Positions 27,747-36,526 of a stretch of 64,000 bases of DNA are shown in pieces. This DNA comes from Thermohalobaculum sp039513195 (GTDB lineage Bacteria; Pseudomonadota; Alphaproteobacteria; Rhodobacterales; Rhodobacteraceae). Each line of letters starts with the position of its first letter. Within the stretch, counting starts at the first letter, position 1. The DNA lies in the NCBI GenBank assembly GCA_039513195.1, contig JBCCRM010000011.1, positions 62,001-126,000 on the forward strand, written 5' to 3'. Below the pieces are notes generated by a model. The model made no database searches, was not told where the DNA came from, and worked only from the letters and a program-made list of their open reading frames with translations. The translations under genes and the position numbers were made by a program.

Positions 27747-28570
27747 CGGAGACCCCCTATCGCCACCTGCTCTACGAGGTCGATGCCGAGCGTGTCTGTT
27801 GGCTGACGCTAAACCGGCCGGAGAAGCTGAACGCCATGAACCTCGCCCTGATCGCCGAGCTGGAGGCGGGGCTTTGGCGCGCAGAGCGCGACCAGGCGGT
27901 GAATGTCGTGGTGATCCGCGGCGCGGGACGGGGGTTCTGCGCGGGCCACGATCTGGACGAGGACGCCGCAGAGGACCGCTCCTCGATCTACGACTATCGA
28001 CTGCATTACATCCGGCAGTTCGAGAGCTTCACGACGCCCTGGAGGATCTCGAAGCCGGTGATCGCGGCGGTCCATCGCCACGCAATCGGTAAGGGGTTCG
28101 AGCTGTCGCTCTGCTGCGATGTCACGCTGGTCACCGAGGACACCATGCTTGGCTATAACGAGGTGCGGTACGGCGTCTCTGGCCATTGCATGTTTCTGCC
28201 CTGGTTGGTGGGGATGAAGGCGGCGAAGGATTTGCTGCTGACCGGGCGGGAGGTTTCGGCCGAGGAGGCGAAAGCCATGGGGTTGGTGACCGACGTCGTC
28301 GTGCCAGGGGCGTTCGAGGCGGCGGTGCGGAAGAAGGCCACGTTGATGGCGCGCCTGCCGCGGGAGATGCAGCGGATGCATAAGATGTATTTGAACCGGG
28401 TCTATGAGATGCAGGGGATGCGCAGCGCAGTGGACTACTACCTCGAACAGGTGGCGATCATGGGTGCCCAGCCGGTGCCGGAATACGCTGCGTTCTCTCG
28501 CATAACCGCCGAGCGGGGACTGAAGGCCGCACTGGCCGAGGCTCAGGCGCGCTATGCGGGGTTGGACTGA
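27743..28570 (+). CDS. Enoyl-CoA hydratase/isomerase family protein
   Basis: It starts at a GTG overlapping the stop of the CoA-transferase gene (GTGA), a sign of translational coupling. The 275-residue crotonase-fold protein has the oxyanion-hole region IRGAGRGFCAGHDLDED and the second glycine motif in IAAVHRHAIGKGFELSLCCDV. The usual catalytic Glu positions lie in the segment LGYNEVRYGVSGHCMFLPWLVG, where the spacing differs from classic hydratases. It may therefore be a hydratase, dehydratase or hydrolase of the crotonase superfamily. A second, more standard member follows at 31202. Confidence 0.88.
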   Translation: MTETPYRHLLYEVDAERVCWLTLNRPEKLNAMNLALIAELEAGLWRAERDQAVNVVVIRGAGRGFCAGHDLDEDAAEDRSSIYDYRLHYIRQFESFTTPWRISKPVIAAVHRHAIGKGFELSLCCDVTLVTEDTMLGYNEVRYGVSGHCMFLPWLVGMKAAKDLLLTGREVSAEEAKAMGLVTDVVVPGAFEAAVRKKATLMARLPREMQRMHKMYLNRVYEMQGMRSAVDYYLEQVAIMGAQPVPEYAAFSRITAERGLKAALAEAQARYAGLD

Positions 28571-28588
28571 TGGCAGGGCGTTCGTGCC

Positions 28589-28671
28589 GGCGCGGTCCGG
28601 GCCCCACCCACCCCACCGAAGTGGTCCCCCGGTCGGACCGGTTGGGCCGCCCCCAAGGCCCGGCCCGCGCC
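28589..28671. repeat. Long hairpin with CCACCCACC-type loop (hairpin set, copy 2)
   Basis: GGCGCGGTCCGGGCC at 28589-28603 pairs with GGCCCGGCCCGCGCC at 28657-28671 with one mismatch. The loop begins CCACCCACCCCACCG. It fills the gap between the hydratase and acyl-CoA dehydrogenase genes inside the same operon, so it is more likely an mRNA-processing or attenuation structure than a final terminator. Confidence 0.72.
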
Positions 28672-28744
28672 AGCCTGCCCGACCGCTGCGACGGCAGGCC
28701 CTTTCGCCGCTTTGCCACCAATGATGCCGCCCGATGAGGACGCC

Positions 28745-29908
28745 ATGGATTTCGCCCTGACCGACGAGCAAGAGATGCTCTACGAGACCACCAAGACCTT
28801 TTGCGAGCGGGAGCTGATCCCCCATGAGCATCTGCTGGAGAAGACTGGCGAACTGCCCCGTGAGCTGGAGCTTGAAATTCGCCAGAAGGGGATCGAGATC
28901 GGCCTTCACGCCTGCAATATGCCGGAGGCGGTGGGGGGCGCGGGCCTCGACGCGGTGTCGTTCACTTTGGTCGAACGGGGTCTCGGCCGCGCCTCACTCG
29001 CCCTGGCAGAATGCGTGCGCCGGCCGGCGAATGTCCTCGCCGCCTGCAAGGGCCAGCAGGTCGCCCATTTCCTGCGCCCGGTGATGGAGGGCACGAAGCG
29101 CGACTGTATCGCCATGACCGAGCCAGAAGCGGGGTCAGATCTGAAAGGCATGAAGACCCGCGCGATCCCAGATCGCGATGACTGGATTGTCAATGGCACC
29201 AAGCATTTCACATCGAATGCTCAGATATCGGATTTTGTCGTTCTCTTCGCCGCGACCGGCGAGGAGGAAACCGCGAAGGGCCTCAGGAAGCGGATTTCAT
29301 GCTTTCTGGTCGATCTCGACCAGCCGGGCGTGGAGGTCGCGAAGGGCTACGACCATGTCGGCCATCGCGGCTATTACAACAATATCATTCGGTTCGAGGA
29401 TGCCCGTATCGGCGACTGGCAGATGGTGGGCGAGGAGGGCCGCGGCTTCGAGGTCGTGAACGAATGGCTCGGCCCGGGGAGGTTGACCGTCGCGGCGACC
29501 TGCCAGGCGCGGGCGGAGCGGGCCTTCGACGTGGCGCTCGACTGGGCTGCGAGCCGCGAGCAATTCGGCCAGAAGATCGGCAAGTTCCAGGGGATCTCCT
29601 TCCCGCTGGCGGACATGGCGACGGATCTGCGGCTCGGCGAGTTGATCCTGATGAACACTGCCTGGCGTGTGGATCAGGGCCTGCCGACGTCGGCGGCGGA
29701 TTGCGCGATGGCGAAGGTCTTCTGCTCGGAGATGCTGGGCCGGGTCGTGGACCAGGCGATCCAGACCTGCGGCGGCATGGGGTTGATGGCCGATCTGCCC
29801 TTGGAGCGGATCTGGCGCGATGCCCGGGTCGAGCGGATCTGGGAGGGAACGTCGGAGATCCAGCGCCATATCATCAGCCGTTCGCTGTTGCGGCCACTCG
29901 GGGCTTAA
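28745..29908 (+). CDS. Acyl-CoA dehydrogenase
   Basis: The start at 28745 follows GAGGA; upstream in-frame codons are inside the intergenic repeat region. The 387-residue flavoprotein shows the three ACAD parts: an N-terminal helical domain (MDFALTDEQEMLYETTKTF), the beta-domain FAD motif IAMTEPEAGSDLKGMKT and WIVNGTKHFTSNA, and the C-terminal domain SREQFGQKIGKFQGISFPLADM with QTCGGMGLMADLPLERIWRDARVERIWEGTSEIQRHII. The last part places the conserved Glu (IWEGT) used as base in many members. It oxidises an acyl-CoA to the 2-enoyl-CoA; in carnitine-type pathways this gene would be CaiA/BcoB-like. Confidence 0.93.
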   Translation: MDFALTDEQEMLYETTKTFCERELIPHEHLLEKTGELPRELELEIRQKGIEIGLHACNMPEAVGGAGLDAVSFTLVERGLGRASLALAECVRRPANVLAACKGQQVAHFLRPVMEGTKRDCIAMTEPEAGSDLKGMKTRAIPDRDDWIVNGTKHFTSNAQISDFVVLFAATGEEETAKGLRKRISCFLVDLDQPGVEVAKGYDHVGHRGYYNNIIRFEDARIGDWQMVGEEGRGFEVVNEWLGPGRLTVAATCQARAERAFDVALDWAASREQFGQKIGKFQGISFPLADMATDLRLGELILMNTAWRVDQGLPTSAADCAMAKVFCSEMLGRVVDQAIQTCGGMGLMADLPLERIWRDARVERIWEGTSEIQRHIISRSLLRPLGA

Positions 29909-29910
29909 CG

Positions 29911-31032
29911 ATGATCCCGGACCGAATGACGGCGGTGGTTCTGACCGGCCATGGCGGCCTCGACCGGCTAGAACTGCGCCATGACGTGCCGGTGCCCGAA
30001 CCCGCCGCGGATGAGGTGCTGATCCGGGTGGCGGCCGCGGGCATCAACAACACCGACATCAACACCCGGATCGGTTGGTACAACAAGGACGTCACCGGCG
30101 GCACCACGGCCGAGGGCGGCGAAGCCGGTATGGGTGTAAGCGAGGCCGGCATGGGCGATTGGACCGGCGGGCTTGCGTTTCCTCGGATCCAGGGGGCCGA
30201 TTGCGTGGGCCGGATCGTTGCGGTGGGTTCGGCGGTCGACACCGCGCGGATTGGCGAGCGAGTGCTTTGCAACCCCTATTACGCCGATGCGGACGACCCG
30301 GACGGGCTCGCGACGGCGGGGTTCTTGGGCGCCGAGCGCGATGGTGCCTTTGCGCAATTCACCGCCATGCCGGCGCGGAATGTCTTTGCTCTGCCGGAGG
30401 ATTTGGCGGTCGGAGATGTCGATCTCGCGACGCTGCCCTGCTCCGGCGGGACGGCGATGAATATGCTGACCGTTGCCGGTGCGACGCAGGGCGATCTGAC
30501 GCTGGTCACCGGGGCATCCGGCGGGGTGGGGAGCTATCTGGTGCAGATCCTGAGGGCGCTCGGAGCCGAGGTGGTCGCGGTCTCCGGCCCGTCGAAGGCG
30601 GATCAGGTGCGCGGCTTGGGCGCCGACCATGTAGTTGACCGGGGCGCGCCGGATCTCGCCGCGGCCGTGCAGGCCGCCACCGGCGGACGGGCGGTTACGC
30701 TCGCCGCCGATGTCGTGGGCGGGGACGGGTTCGGCACCTGCCTGGCCCTGCTGGATCGGGGCGGACGCTATGTGACCGCAGGGGCGATTGCCGGGCCGAT
30801 GGTCACCCTGGATATGCGCACGCTGTATCTGAAGGACCTATCCCTCTTCGGCTCGACGGTGTTCCGGAAGGGCAGTTTCGCGCGGCTCTTGGAGCTGGTC
30901 AGGGCGGGTAAGGTCCGCCCCTTCGCCGCAAAGACTTGGCCTTTGGCCGAGATCCGCGAGGCGCAGACCGCCTTTCTCGAGAAGAGCCATGTGGGCAGTT
31001 TGGTGCTGATCCCGCCGGAACCGAGCGCATGA
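29911..31032 (+). CDS. MDR-superfamily (zinc-type alcohol dehydrogenase-like / quinone oxidoreductase) protein
   Basis: The ATG at 29911 lies 2 bp after the acyl-CoA dehydrogenase stop, so the genes are coupled. The 373-residue product has the GroES-like N-terminal domain (EVLIRVAAAGINNTDINTRIGWYN) and a Rossmann domain with TGASGGVGSYLVQILRALGAEVVAV, giving NAD(P)H binding. The Cys/His/Asp zinc ligands of true alcohol dehydrogenases are not evident: the first ligand position is Asn-Asn-Thr-Asp. It is therefore more like a zinc-free reductase such as quinone oxidoreductase or enoyl-CoA reductase/carboxylase-type MDR. Role in the pathway is unclear. Confidence 0.85.
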   Translation: MIPDRMTAVVLTGHGGLDRLELRHDVPVPEPAADEVLIRVAAAGINNTDINTRIGWYNKDVTGGTTAEGGEAGMGVSEAGMGDWTGGLAFPRIQGADCVGRIVAVGSAVDTARIGERVLCNPYYADADDPDGLATAGFLGAERDGAFAQFTAMPARNVFALPEDLAVGDVDLATLPCSGGTAMNMLTVAGATQGDLTLVTGASGGVGSYLVQILRALGAEVVAVSGPSKADQVRGLGADHVVDRGAPDLAAAVQAATGGRAVTLAADVVGGDGFGTCLALLDRGGRYVTAGAIAGPMVTLDMRTLYLKDLSLFGSTVFRKGSFARLLELVRAGKVRPFAAKTWPLAEIREAQTAFLEKSHVGSLVLIPPEPSA

Positions 31033-31084
31033 GAGGTCTTTTGCAGGCCGGGTGCGCCATATCGGCCGTGACTGGACGTGAGCA

Positions 31085-31169
31085 CGGCGCGGCCCAAGGC
31101 CCACCCACCCACCGAACCGCGGCGCATCCTGCCGAGGACAGCGCAGCCCCCATGCCTTGGGCCGCGCCG
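31085..31169. repeat. Long hairpin with CCACCCACC loop (hairpin set, copy 3)
   Basis: CGGCGCGGCCCAAGGC at 31085-31100 is a perfect 16-bp inverted match to 31154-31169. The loop starts CCACCCACCCACCG. It lies between the MDR gene and the second enoyl-CoA hydratase of the operon, in the same type of position as copies 2 and 4. Confidence 0.85.
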
Positions 31170-31201
31170 TTTGGGCGGCAAACGAAGGGGAGAGACGGCG
31201 C

Positions 31202-31987
31202 ATGATCGACCCGGTGCGAAGCGAGAGGCGGGGCAGGGTGCTGGAGATCACCCTGGACCGACCGAAGGCGAATGCCATCGATGCGGCGACGAGCCGGGCA
31301 CTCGGCGCGGCGTTCCTGGCGCTGGCCAAGGATGATGGCCTTTCGGTCGCCATCGTCACCGGCGGCGGCGAGCGTTTCTTCTCTGCCGGTTGGGACCTGA
31401 AAGCCGCCGCGGCAGGCGAGGCCCCGGATGCCGATCAAGGCGTCGGAGGCTTCGCCGGGCTGACCGAATATTGGGGCTTGAAGAAACCGGTGATCGCTGC
31501 GGTCAATGGCATGGCGCTCGGCGGTGGGTTCGAGTTGGCGCTCTCCGCCGATCTGATCGTCGCCGCAGATCATGCGGAGTTCGCTTTACCCGAGGCGACC
31601 ATCGGCCTGATCGCGGACAGCGGCGGGGTGATCAGGCTGCCCCGTTGCCTGCCGCGGGCGGTGGCGATGGAGATGCTGTTCACCGGCCGTAGGGCCGGGG
31701 CGGAGGAACTGGCCCGTTGGGGTGTGGTCAACGAAGTCGTGGCGCCGGCCGATCTAATGGGCGCAGCCCGTGTGCTCGCCGAGCGGGTCGCGGCCGCCGC
31801 CCCCTTGTCGCTGCAGGCGATCAAAGAAATCGACCGGGCGACCGAGGGACACGGGGTCGAGGCCGCCTTCGCCGCAATGCGGGGCGGGGACCTGCCGGTT
31901 TATCGACAAGTATACGCCTCGGCCGACGCGGCGGAGGGTGTCGCGGCGCTCGCCGAAAAGCGCGCACCCAAGTGGCAGGGGCGCTGA
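31202..31987 (+). CDS. Enoyl-CoA hydratase (carnitinyl-CoA dehydratase-like)
   Basis: The ATG at 31202 is preceded by GGGGAGAGA. The 261-residue crotonase-fold protein has the canonical GGGERFFSAGWDLKA oxyanion motif, VNGMALGGGFELALSADLIVAA, and FALPEATIGLIADSGGVIRLPRCLP, where the Glu of LPEA is one of the classic acid residues. Among crotonases the SAGWDLK and GLIADSGG sequences are reminiscent of CaiD, which interconverts crotonobetainyl-CoA and carnitinyl-CoA. That specificity is inferred from resemblance and context. It is followed 2 bp later by a thioesterase gene. Confidence 0.9.
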   Translation: MIDPVRSERRGRVLEITLDRPKANAIDAATSRALGAAFLALAKDDGLSVAIVTGGGERFFSAGWDLKAAAAGEAPDADQGVGGFAGLTEYWGLKKPVIAAVNGMALGGGFELALSADLIVAADHAEFALPEATIGLIADSGGVIRLPRCLPRAVAMEMLFTGRRAGAEELARWGVVNEVVAPADLMGAARVLAERVAAAAPLSLQAIKEIDRATEGHGVEAAFAAMRGGDLPVYRQVYASADAAEGVAALAEKRAPKWQGR

Positions 31988-31989
31988 GA

Positions 31990-32484
31990 ATGCACTGGAC
32001 CGAGCCGGTGCCCGCGCCGCTGACGCTCTTCGAGACCCGGGTAAAGCCCGAATGGATCGATGAGTTCGAGCATATGAATGTCGCTCACTACATCACTGTT
32101 TGCGACCAGGCCAATTGGGGGTTTTGGAACCTCGTCAACGCGCCCGACGGGATGGAGGCGCGGGCGGGTCATGAATATGTGATCGTGGAGAACCACGTTC
32201 ATTACCTCGACGAGCTGCCGCTCGGCGCGGCGATCCGGGTGACGACGCAGCTCCTCGACCATGATGACAAGCGATACATCCTGTTCCACCGCGTCTGGCG
32301 GGAGAGCGACGGCGCGCTCTCGGCCACGAACGAGGTGAAATGCCTCGGCTTCAACCTCCGGGAGCGGCGGATTGAAAGATGGGCGCCACGGGTGGTCGCA
32401 CGGCTCGACGCTGCCGCGGCGGCTCATCTGCCTCTCGGCCAACCGGATCAGGCGGGCCAAGGCATCGCGCTGAAGAAGCGATGA
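31990..32484 (+). CDS. Hotdog-fold acyl-CoA thioesterase (4HBT / betainyl-CoA-type)
   Basis: The 164-residue protein has the 4HBT-type hotdog start: ETRVKPEWIDEFEHMNVAHYITVCDQANWGF, where the DEFEHMN segment supplies the family's catalytic region, then VENHVHYLDELPLGAAIRVTTQLLDHDDKRYILFHRVWRE. It would cleave an acyl-CoA to free acid and CoA. In Pseudomonas a similar thioesterase (CdhB) releases betaine from betainyl-CoA during carnitine breakdown, and a GlxA/CdhR-type regulator heads this operon, so a similar role is plausible but unproven. Confidence 0.85.
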   Translation: MHWTEPVPAPLTLFETRVKPEWIDEFEHMNVAHYITVCDQANWGFWNLVNAPDGMEARAGHEYVIVENHVHYLDELPLGAAIRVTTQLLDHDDKRYILFHRVWRESDGALSATNEVKCLGFNLRERRIERWAPRVVARLDAAAAAHLPLGQPDQAGQGIALKKR

Positions 32485-32494
32485 GGGACGGTGA

Positions 32495-32598
32495 GGCCCG
32501 GCGCGGTGCGGCCCGAGGGTTGGGGGCTTCCCCGCCGGTTCGACCGGGCGCCGGTCGTCGGTGGGTGGGCGGGCCCTCGGGCCGCACCGCGCCGGGCC
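32495..32598. repeat. Long hairpin with GGTGGGTGG in the loop (hairpin set, copy 4)
   Basis: The 25 bases at 32495-32519 (GGCCCGGCGCGG...CGAGGG) are an exact inverted match to 32574-32598. The 54-base loop carries GGTGGGTGGGC, which is CCACCCACC on the other strand, so this copy is inverted relative to copies 2 and 3. It ends 15 bp before the ATG of the enolase-superfamily gene and may control its translation. Confidence 0.85.
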
Positions 32599-32613
32599 GG
32601 GCCTGAGCCTCCC

Positions 32614-33738
32614 ATGAAGATCGACCGGCTCACGCTTCACGCCGTGCCCATGGCGGTCGGCATGGATCTCACTCGCTATGTGGCCGCGCAGCGGATCGAC
32701 CCACAACTCGAAACACTCGTGGTCCGGCTCGATACCGCTTGCGGACTGACCGGCTGGGGCGAAGTGTGCTCGGCGCCGCCCTACTACGCGCCCGCGCTCA
32801 GCGCCGGGGCACGGGCCGGCATTCTGCATGTGGCGCCTTTGGTGCTCGATCGCGATCCGCGGCAGGTTCGGGCGATCATCGGCGATATCGGCGCGGCGCT
32901 TCGCGGCCACGGCAATGCCAAAACTGCGCTCGAAACGGCCCTCTGGGATCTGGCTGCGAAGGCTCACGGACTGCCGCTGGTCGACCTCTGGGGCGGTCGG
33001 GTCGCCCGGCGTCTGCCACTTCTCGGCGTGGTCCGTATCCAAAGCCGGGAAGCGATTCTGGCCTCCCTCGCTACCCATCGGGCCGCGGGCTATAGCCGGT
33101 TCCAGGTCAAGCTCGGTGCAGCCGCGCCGGAGGCCGACATCGCCGCCATCCGCATGGTGATGGAGACCCTGGCGCCCCATGAGCGCGTCTGGTTCGACCC
33201 CAATCGCGGTTGGCTGCCCGACGATGCTATGCGCGTGCTTTCCGCCATTCGCGACCTTTCGCCGATGGTCGAGAACCCTTGCGAGACCTATGAGGACTGC
33301 CGCCGGATCGCGCGGCGAACCGGATTGCCCTTCATGCTCGACGAGGCCATTGACGGTCCCCGCCGCTTCATCCAAGCCGCAGAGGACGGGGTGATGGACG
33401 TCGCCACAGTGAAGCTCAGCGGTGTCGGCGGGCTGGAGGCTGCGCGGGCGATCACTGGCCTCGGCGCGCTCTACGGCATTCCGATGCGGATCGAGGACTA
33501 TTACGGCACTGGAATACTCCTCGCTTGCGTGACGCATCTCGCCCAGACGCTGCCAGAAAACTTGGTGTTTGGCCTCTATGACTATGTCAGCCCAGATGTT
33601 CCGCTGGTGAGCAATCCACTGCGACCGGAGAATGGAACGATTGGGCTGCCCGAGGCGCCGGGTTACGGTCTTGGTGTCAAGATCGACCAGACCGTTCTCG
33701 GCACCGCCACCGATACCCTGCGGTCCGACGGGAGATAG
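32614..33738 (+). CDS. Mandelate racemase/muconate lactonizing enzyme family protein (enolase superfamily)
   Basis: A 374-residue enolase-superfamily protein with the N-terminal capping domain and a C-terminal barrel. Visible barrel features are the general-base Lys in YSRFQVKLG, metal ligands in VWFDPNRGW, MVENPCETYED and LDEAIDG, and a second-side Lys in VATVKLSGVGG. Lysines on both sides are the pattern of racemases/epimerases in the MLE subgroup, including hydroxyproline-betaine 2-epimerase of marine Rhodobacteraceae. The specific substrate is not shown by sequence. No strong ribosome-binding site precedes the ATG; the large hairpin just upstream may matter. Confidence 0.85.
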   Translation: MKIDRLTLHAVPMAVGMDLTRYVAAQRIDPQLETLVVRLDTACGLTGWGEVCSAPPYYAPALSAGARAGILHVAPLVLDRDPRQVRAIIGDIGAALRGHGNAKTALETALWDLAAKAHGLPLVDLWGGRVARRLPLLGVVRIQSREAILASLATHRAAGYSRFQVKLGAAAPEADIAAIRMVMETLAPHERVWFDPNRGWLPDDAMRVLSAIRDLSPMVENPCETYEDCRRIARRTGLPFMLDEAIDGPRRFIQAAEDGVMDVATVKLSGVGGLEAARAITGLGALYGIPMRIEDYYGTGILLACVTHLAQTLPENLVFGLYDYVSPDVPLVSNPLRPENGTIGLPEAPGYGLGVKIDQTVLGTATDTLRSDGR

Positions 33739-33750
33739 GCGGCGACGCGT

Positions 33751-34662
33751 CTACTCCGGCAGAGCGGTTTGCAGGTAGAACAGCAGAATACTCGGCGAGG
33801 CGCGTCCGAAATGCCGCTCGATCAGCCCCACCATCCCATCCGCCTTGTAGATCCGGCTGAGCGCCCGGTCCACGAGCAGCCGAAAATCCTCGTCGCCGCG
33901 GGGTAGTGCCAAGGCATAGGGCTCATACGTAAACGTCTTTTGCGAGACGACGAAATCCGCGCCGTCATTCGCCTTGAGAAATCCGAACAAGATCGCTTGG
34001 TCGGCGAAATAGGCATCGATAACCCCATCGCGCAGCTCTCGCATCGCGGTTGCGTGATTGTCGTAGGAGCTCAGCGAAACATCCGGCACGCCGTCCAGGG
34101 GTCCTGTCGTCAGCCAATCGGCTGCGGTGGTGTCGCGTCGGACGCCGAGGCGGGCGCCCCGGAGCGCCTCCGCCACTTCCGTATCCGTGACCGCCGGATT
34201 GTCGTTGTCGATCAGGACGCTCCGAAGAGACGCCGGTGCATCCTTTCGCGTTGCGACGCTGACGCCGGTGAGAAATGTGGGGATCGAGAAGGACACCAAT
34301 TCCCGCCGCTCAAGCGTCGTCGTCGTCGCGCCGCAAAGCACGTCGATCTCGCCTGCCGCCAACGCGTCGAAGCGCTGCCCGGTTCCGACCGGGATCATGC
34401 GGGCTGTAAAATCTTGAAGCTGGTCCTGGTCCTTGATGGTCCCGGCCAAGAGTTTGCAGAGATCGACCGAGAAGCCCGAGGGCTCGCCGTTGACAATGGC
34501 GGAAAACGGGGGCGCGTCGACCCGAAAGCCGAAGCGGATGATCTTCTCCGCTTTGATCCGATCCAGCACGTCGCCCGCCCAGGCCGTCGCTGGCATAGCA
34601 CCCGCGAAGCCGAGCCCGAGGCCCAGGATCGCCATCGAAAACACCGTCCGTCGCATCCACAT
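33751..34662 (-). CDS. ABC transporter substrate-binding protein (polar amino-acid type)
   Basis: A 303-residue periplasmic binding protein of the SBP_bac_3 family with a clear signal peptide (MWMRRTVFSMAILGLGLGFAGAMPATAWA). The mature part has the typical VLDRIKAEKIIRFGFRVDAPPFS start, GFSVDLCKLLAG, RFDALAAGEIDVLCGATTTTLERRELVSFSIPTF and a C-terminal LLVDRALSRIYKADGMVGLIERHFG. Ligands of this family are amino acids, opines or related compounds. It is convergent with the enolase-superfamily gene, and 215 bp separate it from the GST gene upstream; that gap shows no gene. Confidence 0.9.
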   Translation of the reverse strand: MWMRRTVFSMAILGLGLGFAGAMPATAWAGDVLDRIKAEKIIRFGFRVDAPPFSAIVNGEPSGFSVDLCKLLAGTIKDQDQLQDFTARMIPVGTGQRFDALAAGEIDVLCGATTTTLERRELVSFSIPTFLTGVSVATRKDAPASLRSVLIDNDNPAVTDTEVAEALRGARLGVRRDTTAADWLTTGPLDGVPDVSLSSYDNHATAMRELRDGVIDAYFADQAILFGFLKANDGADFVVSQKTFTYEPYALALPRGDEDFRLLVDRALSRIYKADGMVGLIERHFGRASPSILLFYLQTALPE

Positions 34663-34876
34663 CGCCGTTCTCCCCGACCGCCGCGTTGCTCGCCCGCAGG
34701 CTGCCCCAAGCCATGCGCACTGTCGAGGGGCGCTTCTGGTTGTATCGGCTGAGATATCGTTGCAGGTGCGTTTGATCGCTCCGATTCTTCTGGGCCGCTA
34801 GAGAATGCACGGGCGACCTTCGGTGGTCTTGGGGCCTGGTCCCCCGGGTAGAGCCGCCACGCGACGCGCTTTGGTG

Positions 34877-35590
34877 CTAGCCGCTTTGCGTGCCTAAGCA
34901 ACCGCCGGCAGGCTCAGGCCTCCTGGGGACGGCATCTGCGCTACGCTCCGCCCTTCTTGCGTTGATCCAGGCTTCGATATGGGGGGTATAGGCGACTTGC
35001 TCCGCGCGCACAGATTCGTGAGAGGCCAGCCAGCCTCGATAGGAGAGGACGCCGGCGGGCCAGGCGAGTTGAATGTCGAATTCGAGCGCCAGGGCATCGA
35101 TCCAGGCAAAGCTCGCCGGATAGCCGCAATCGCCGAGGCAGAGATGATCGGTCGACATGACCTTGCGCAGCAATAGCGGCTCCGCCTCGGCAAGGCGCCG
35201 GGCGATCAGCCGGGCCGCCTTGCCGACCGCGCCCGGATCCGGCCATGGCGCGCGCATCAGCGGGAAGAGGAGGCGCACTGCCGGTTCCAACCGCGTATCA
35301 TGGAAGCGGGAGCGTTCGCGGATCCGTGCGCGCCTCTCGATATCCGGCGCCATCATCGGGGGCTCGGGGAACCGCTCCTCCAGATACTCCGCAATCGCCT
35401 CGGACTCGGCCAAGACGAAATCGCCATCGGCGATGGCCGGCAGCGTTCCAGCCGGCACCAAGGCCCGAAACTCCTCCGAACCCGTGCCGCCCGGCGGGCT
35501 TACCTCCCGCCAGGGCAAGCCCTTATGGCGCAACAGCACCCTGAGCTTGGAGCAATAGAGGCTCTCCGGTATCGAATAGAGGGTGAGCAT
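34877..35590 (-). CDS. Glutathione S-transferase family protein
   Basis: A 237-residue GST with N-terminal thioredoxin fold (MLTLYSIPESLYCSKLRVLLRHKGLPW, where the YCSK Cys/Ser are candidate active residues; TLPAIADGDFVLAESEAIAEYLEERF gives the cis-Pro and the ES glutathione contact) and a helical C-terminal domain (CLGDCGYPASFAWIDALALEF). It lies 12 bp downstream of the binding-protein gene at 35603 on the same strand, suggesting co-transcription with a transport gene. GSTs in such catabolic clusters often open rings or remove halogen or thio groups; here the role is unknown. Confidence 0.87.
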   Translation of the reverse strand: MLTLYSIPESLYCSKLRVLLRHKGLPWREVSPPGGTGSEEFRALVPAGTLPAIADGDFVLAESEAIAEYLEERFPEPPMMAPDIERRARIRERSRFHDTRLEPAVRLLFPLMRAPWPDPGAVGKAARLIARRLAEAEPLLLRKVMSTDHLCLGDCGYPASFAWIDALALEFDIQLAWPAGVLSYRGWLASHESVRAEQVAYTPHIEAWINARRAERSADAVPRRPEPAGGCLGTQSG

Positions 35591-35602
35591 CGGGCGCGCC
35601 GG

Positions 35603-36382
35603 TCAGTTCGACAGCTTCCACTTTTTCGCCAACCGGTCGAAGAAGCCCCGTTCCTTCCGCAGCTCGATCCAGGTGTTCACATAGTTGATCCAGACCTGGT
35701 CGTCCTGCGGCAGCAGCATTGCGATCGGTGTGCGTGCTTTGGGTTGCTTCACCGGAACGATCATCATCTCGGGATACTGTTCGACCAGTTTGAACGCCTC
35801 GACATTCGAGGTGATGTGGGCATCCGCGCGGCCGGCCAGCACCTCCTGAAAATCGCGAGCTGGCGCCTCTACGATCTTATGGGTCGCCTCGGGGAAGAAG
35901 TTCTTGACCTGCTGTTCCTGCGTGGTGCCGAGCGTCGCGGCCACCGTGACATCGGGTTTGTTCAGATCTGCCCAGGTTTTGAATTTGCCCTCGTTCTTCG
36001 CGAGCATCAGGGGCACGGTGGCCAGGGAGAAATAGCTCTCGGAATAGCCGGCCACTTTGGCGCGTTTCGGCGCGACCGAGGCGGAGCCGGTGATGTGGTA
36101 CTTTCCTGCGACCACGCCATTGACCAGGGTCTTCCAATCCGTCGGTACGAACTCGATCTCGACACCCAGATCCTTCGCCAGGGCGGCCATCACGTCGATA
36201 TCATAACCCGTATAGCTGTTGGTCGCTGGGTCCCGCATGGTCATCGGGTTCCAATCGCCTGTCGTGCCGACCTTTAGCACGCCGCCATTCAGGATATCTT
36301 GCAGCGCCGAGGCGGCCTTTGCCGGCATCGCCGCGAGCGCGGTCAGCACCAAGGCTGCGGCGATGGCATTGAGAAGTCGCAT
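35603..36382 (-). CDS. ABC transporter substrate-binding protein (polar amino-acid type)
   Basis: A second SBP_bac_3 protein, 259 residues, with signal peptide MRLLNAIAAALVLTALAAMPAKA. The mature sequence includes DILNGGVLKVGTTGDWNPMTMRDPATNSYTGYDIDVMAALAKDLGVEIEFVPTDW, typical for glutamine- or opine-type binding proteins, and SASVAPKRAKVAGYSESYFSLATVPL. It is divergent from the ATPase and permease genes starting at 36527, so these three probably form one importer. The shared 144-bp region must contain both promoters. Confidence 0.92.
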   Translation of the reverse strand: MRLLNAIAAALVLTALAAMPAKAASALQDILNGGVLKVGTTGDWNPMTMRDPATNSYTGYDIDVMAALAKDLGVEIEFVPTDWKTLVNGVVAGKYHITGSASVAPKRAKVAGYSESYFSLATVPLMLAKNEGKFKTWADLNKPDVTVAATLGTTQEQQVKNFFPEATHKIVEAPARDFQEVLAGRADAHITSNVEAFKLVEQYPEMMIVPVKQPKARTPIAMLLPQDDQVWINYVNTWIELRKERGFFDRLAKKWKLSN

Positions 36383-36526
36383 GGCAGTCTCCCTGTTTTC
36401 ATTCAGAACTCACAGTCGCGGCTGACTGGCCGGGACGCAAGCCTCGGCTGCCGCTGCGGCGCTTGTGCTGCGCAGCATCGCCGTGCTTCTCTGATTACCG
36501 GGGCTTGGGCGAGGGCGGAGAAGCCG

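Noticed and set aside
31900..33537. A 545-codon minus-strand frame opposite the thioesterase and enolase-superfamily genes
   Set aside because: The plus-strand genes have clear domain motifs and ribosome-binding sites; the minus frame is an antisense shadow of His/Arg/Pro-rich sequence.
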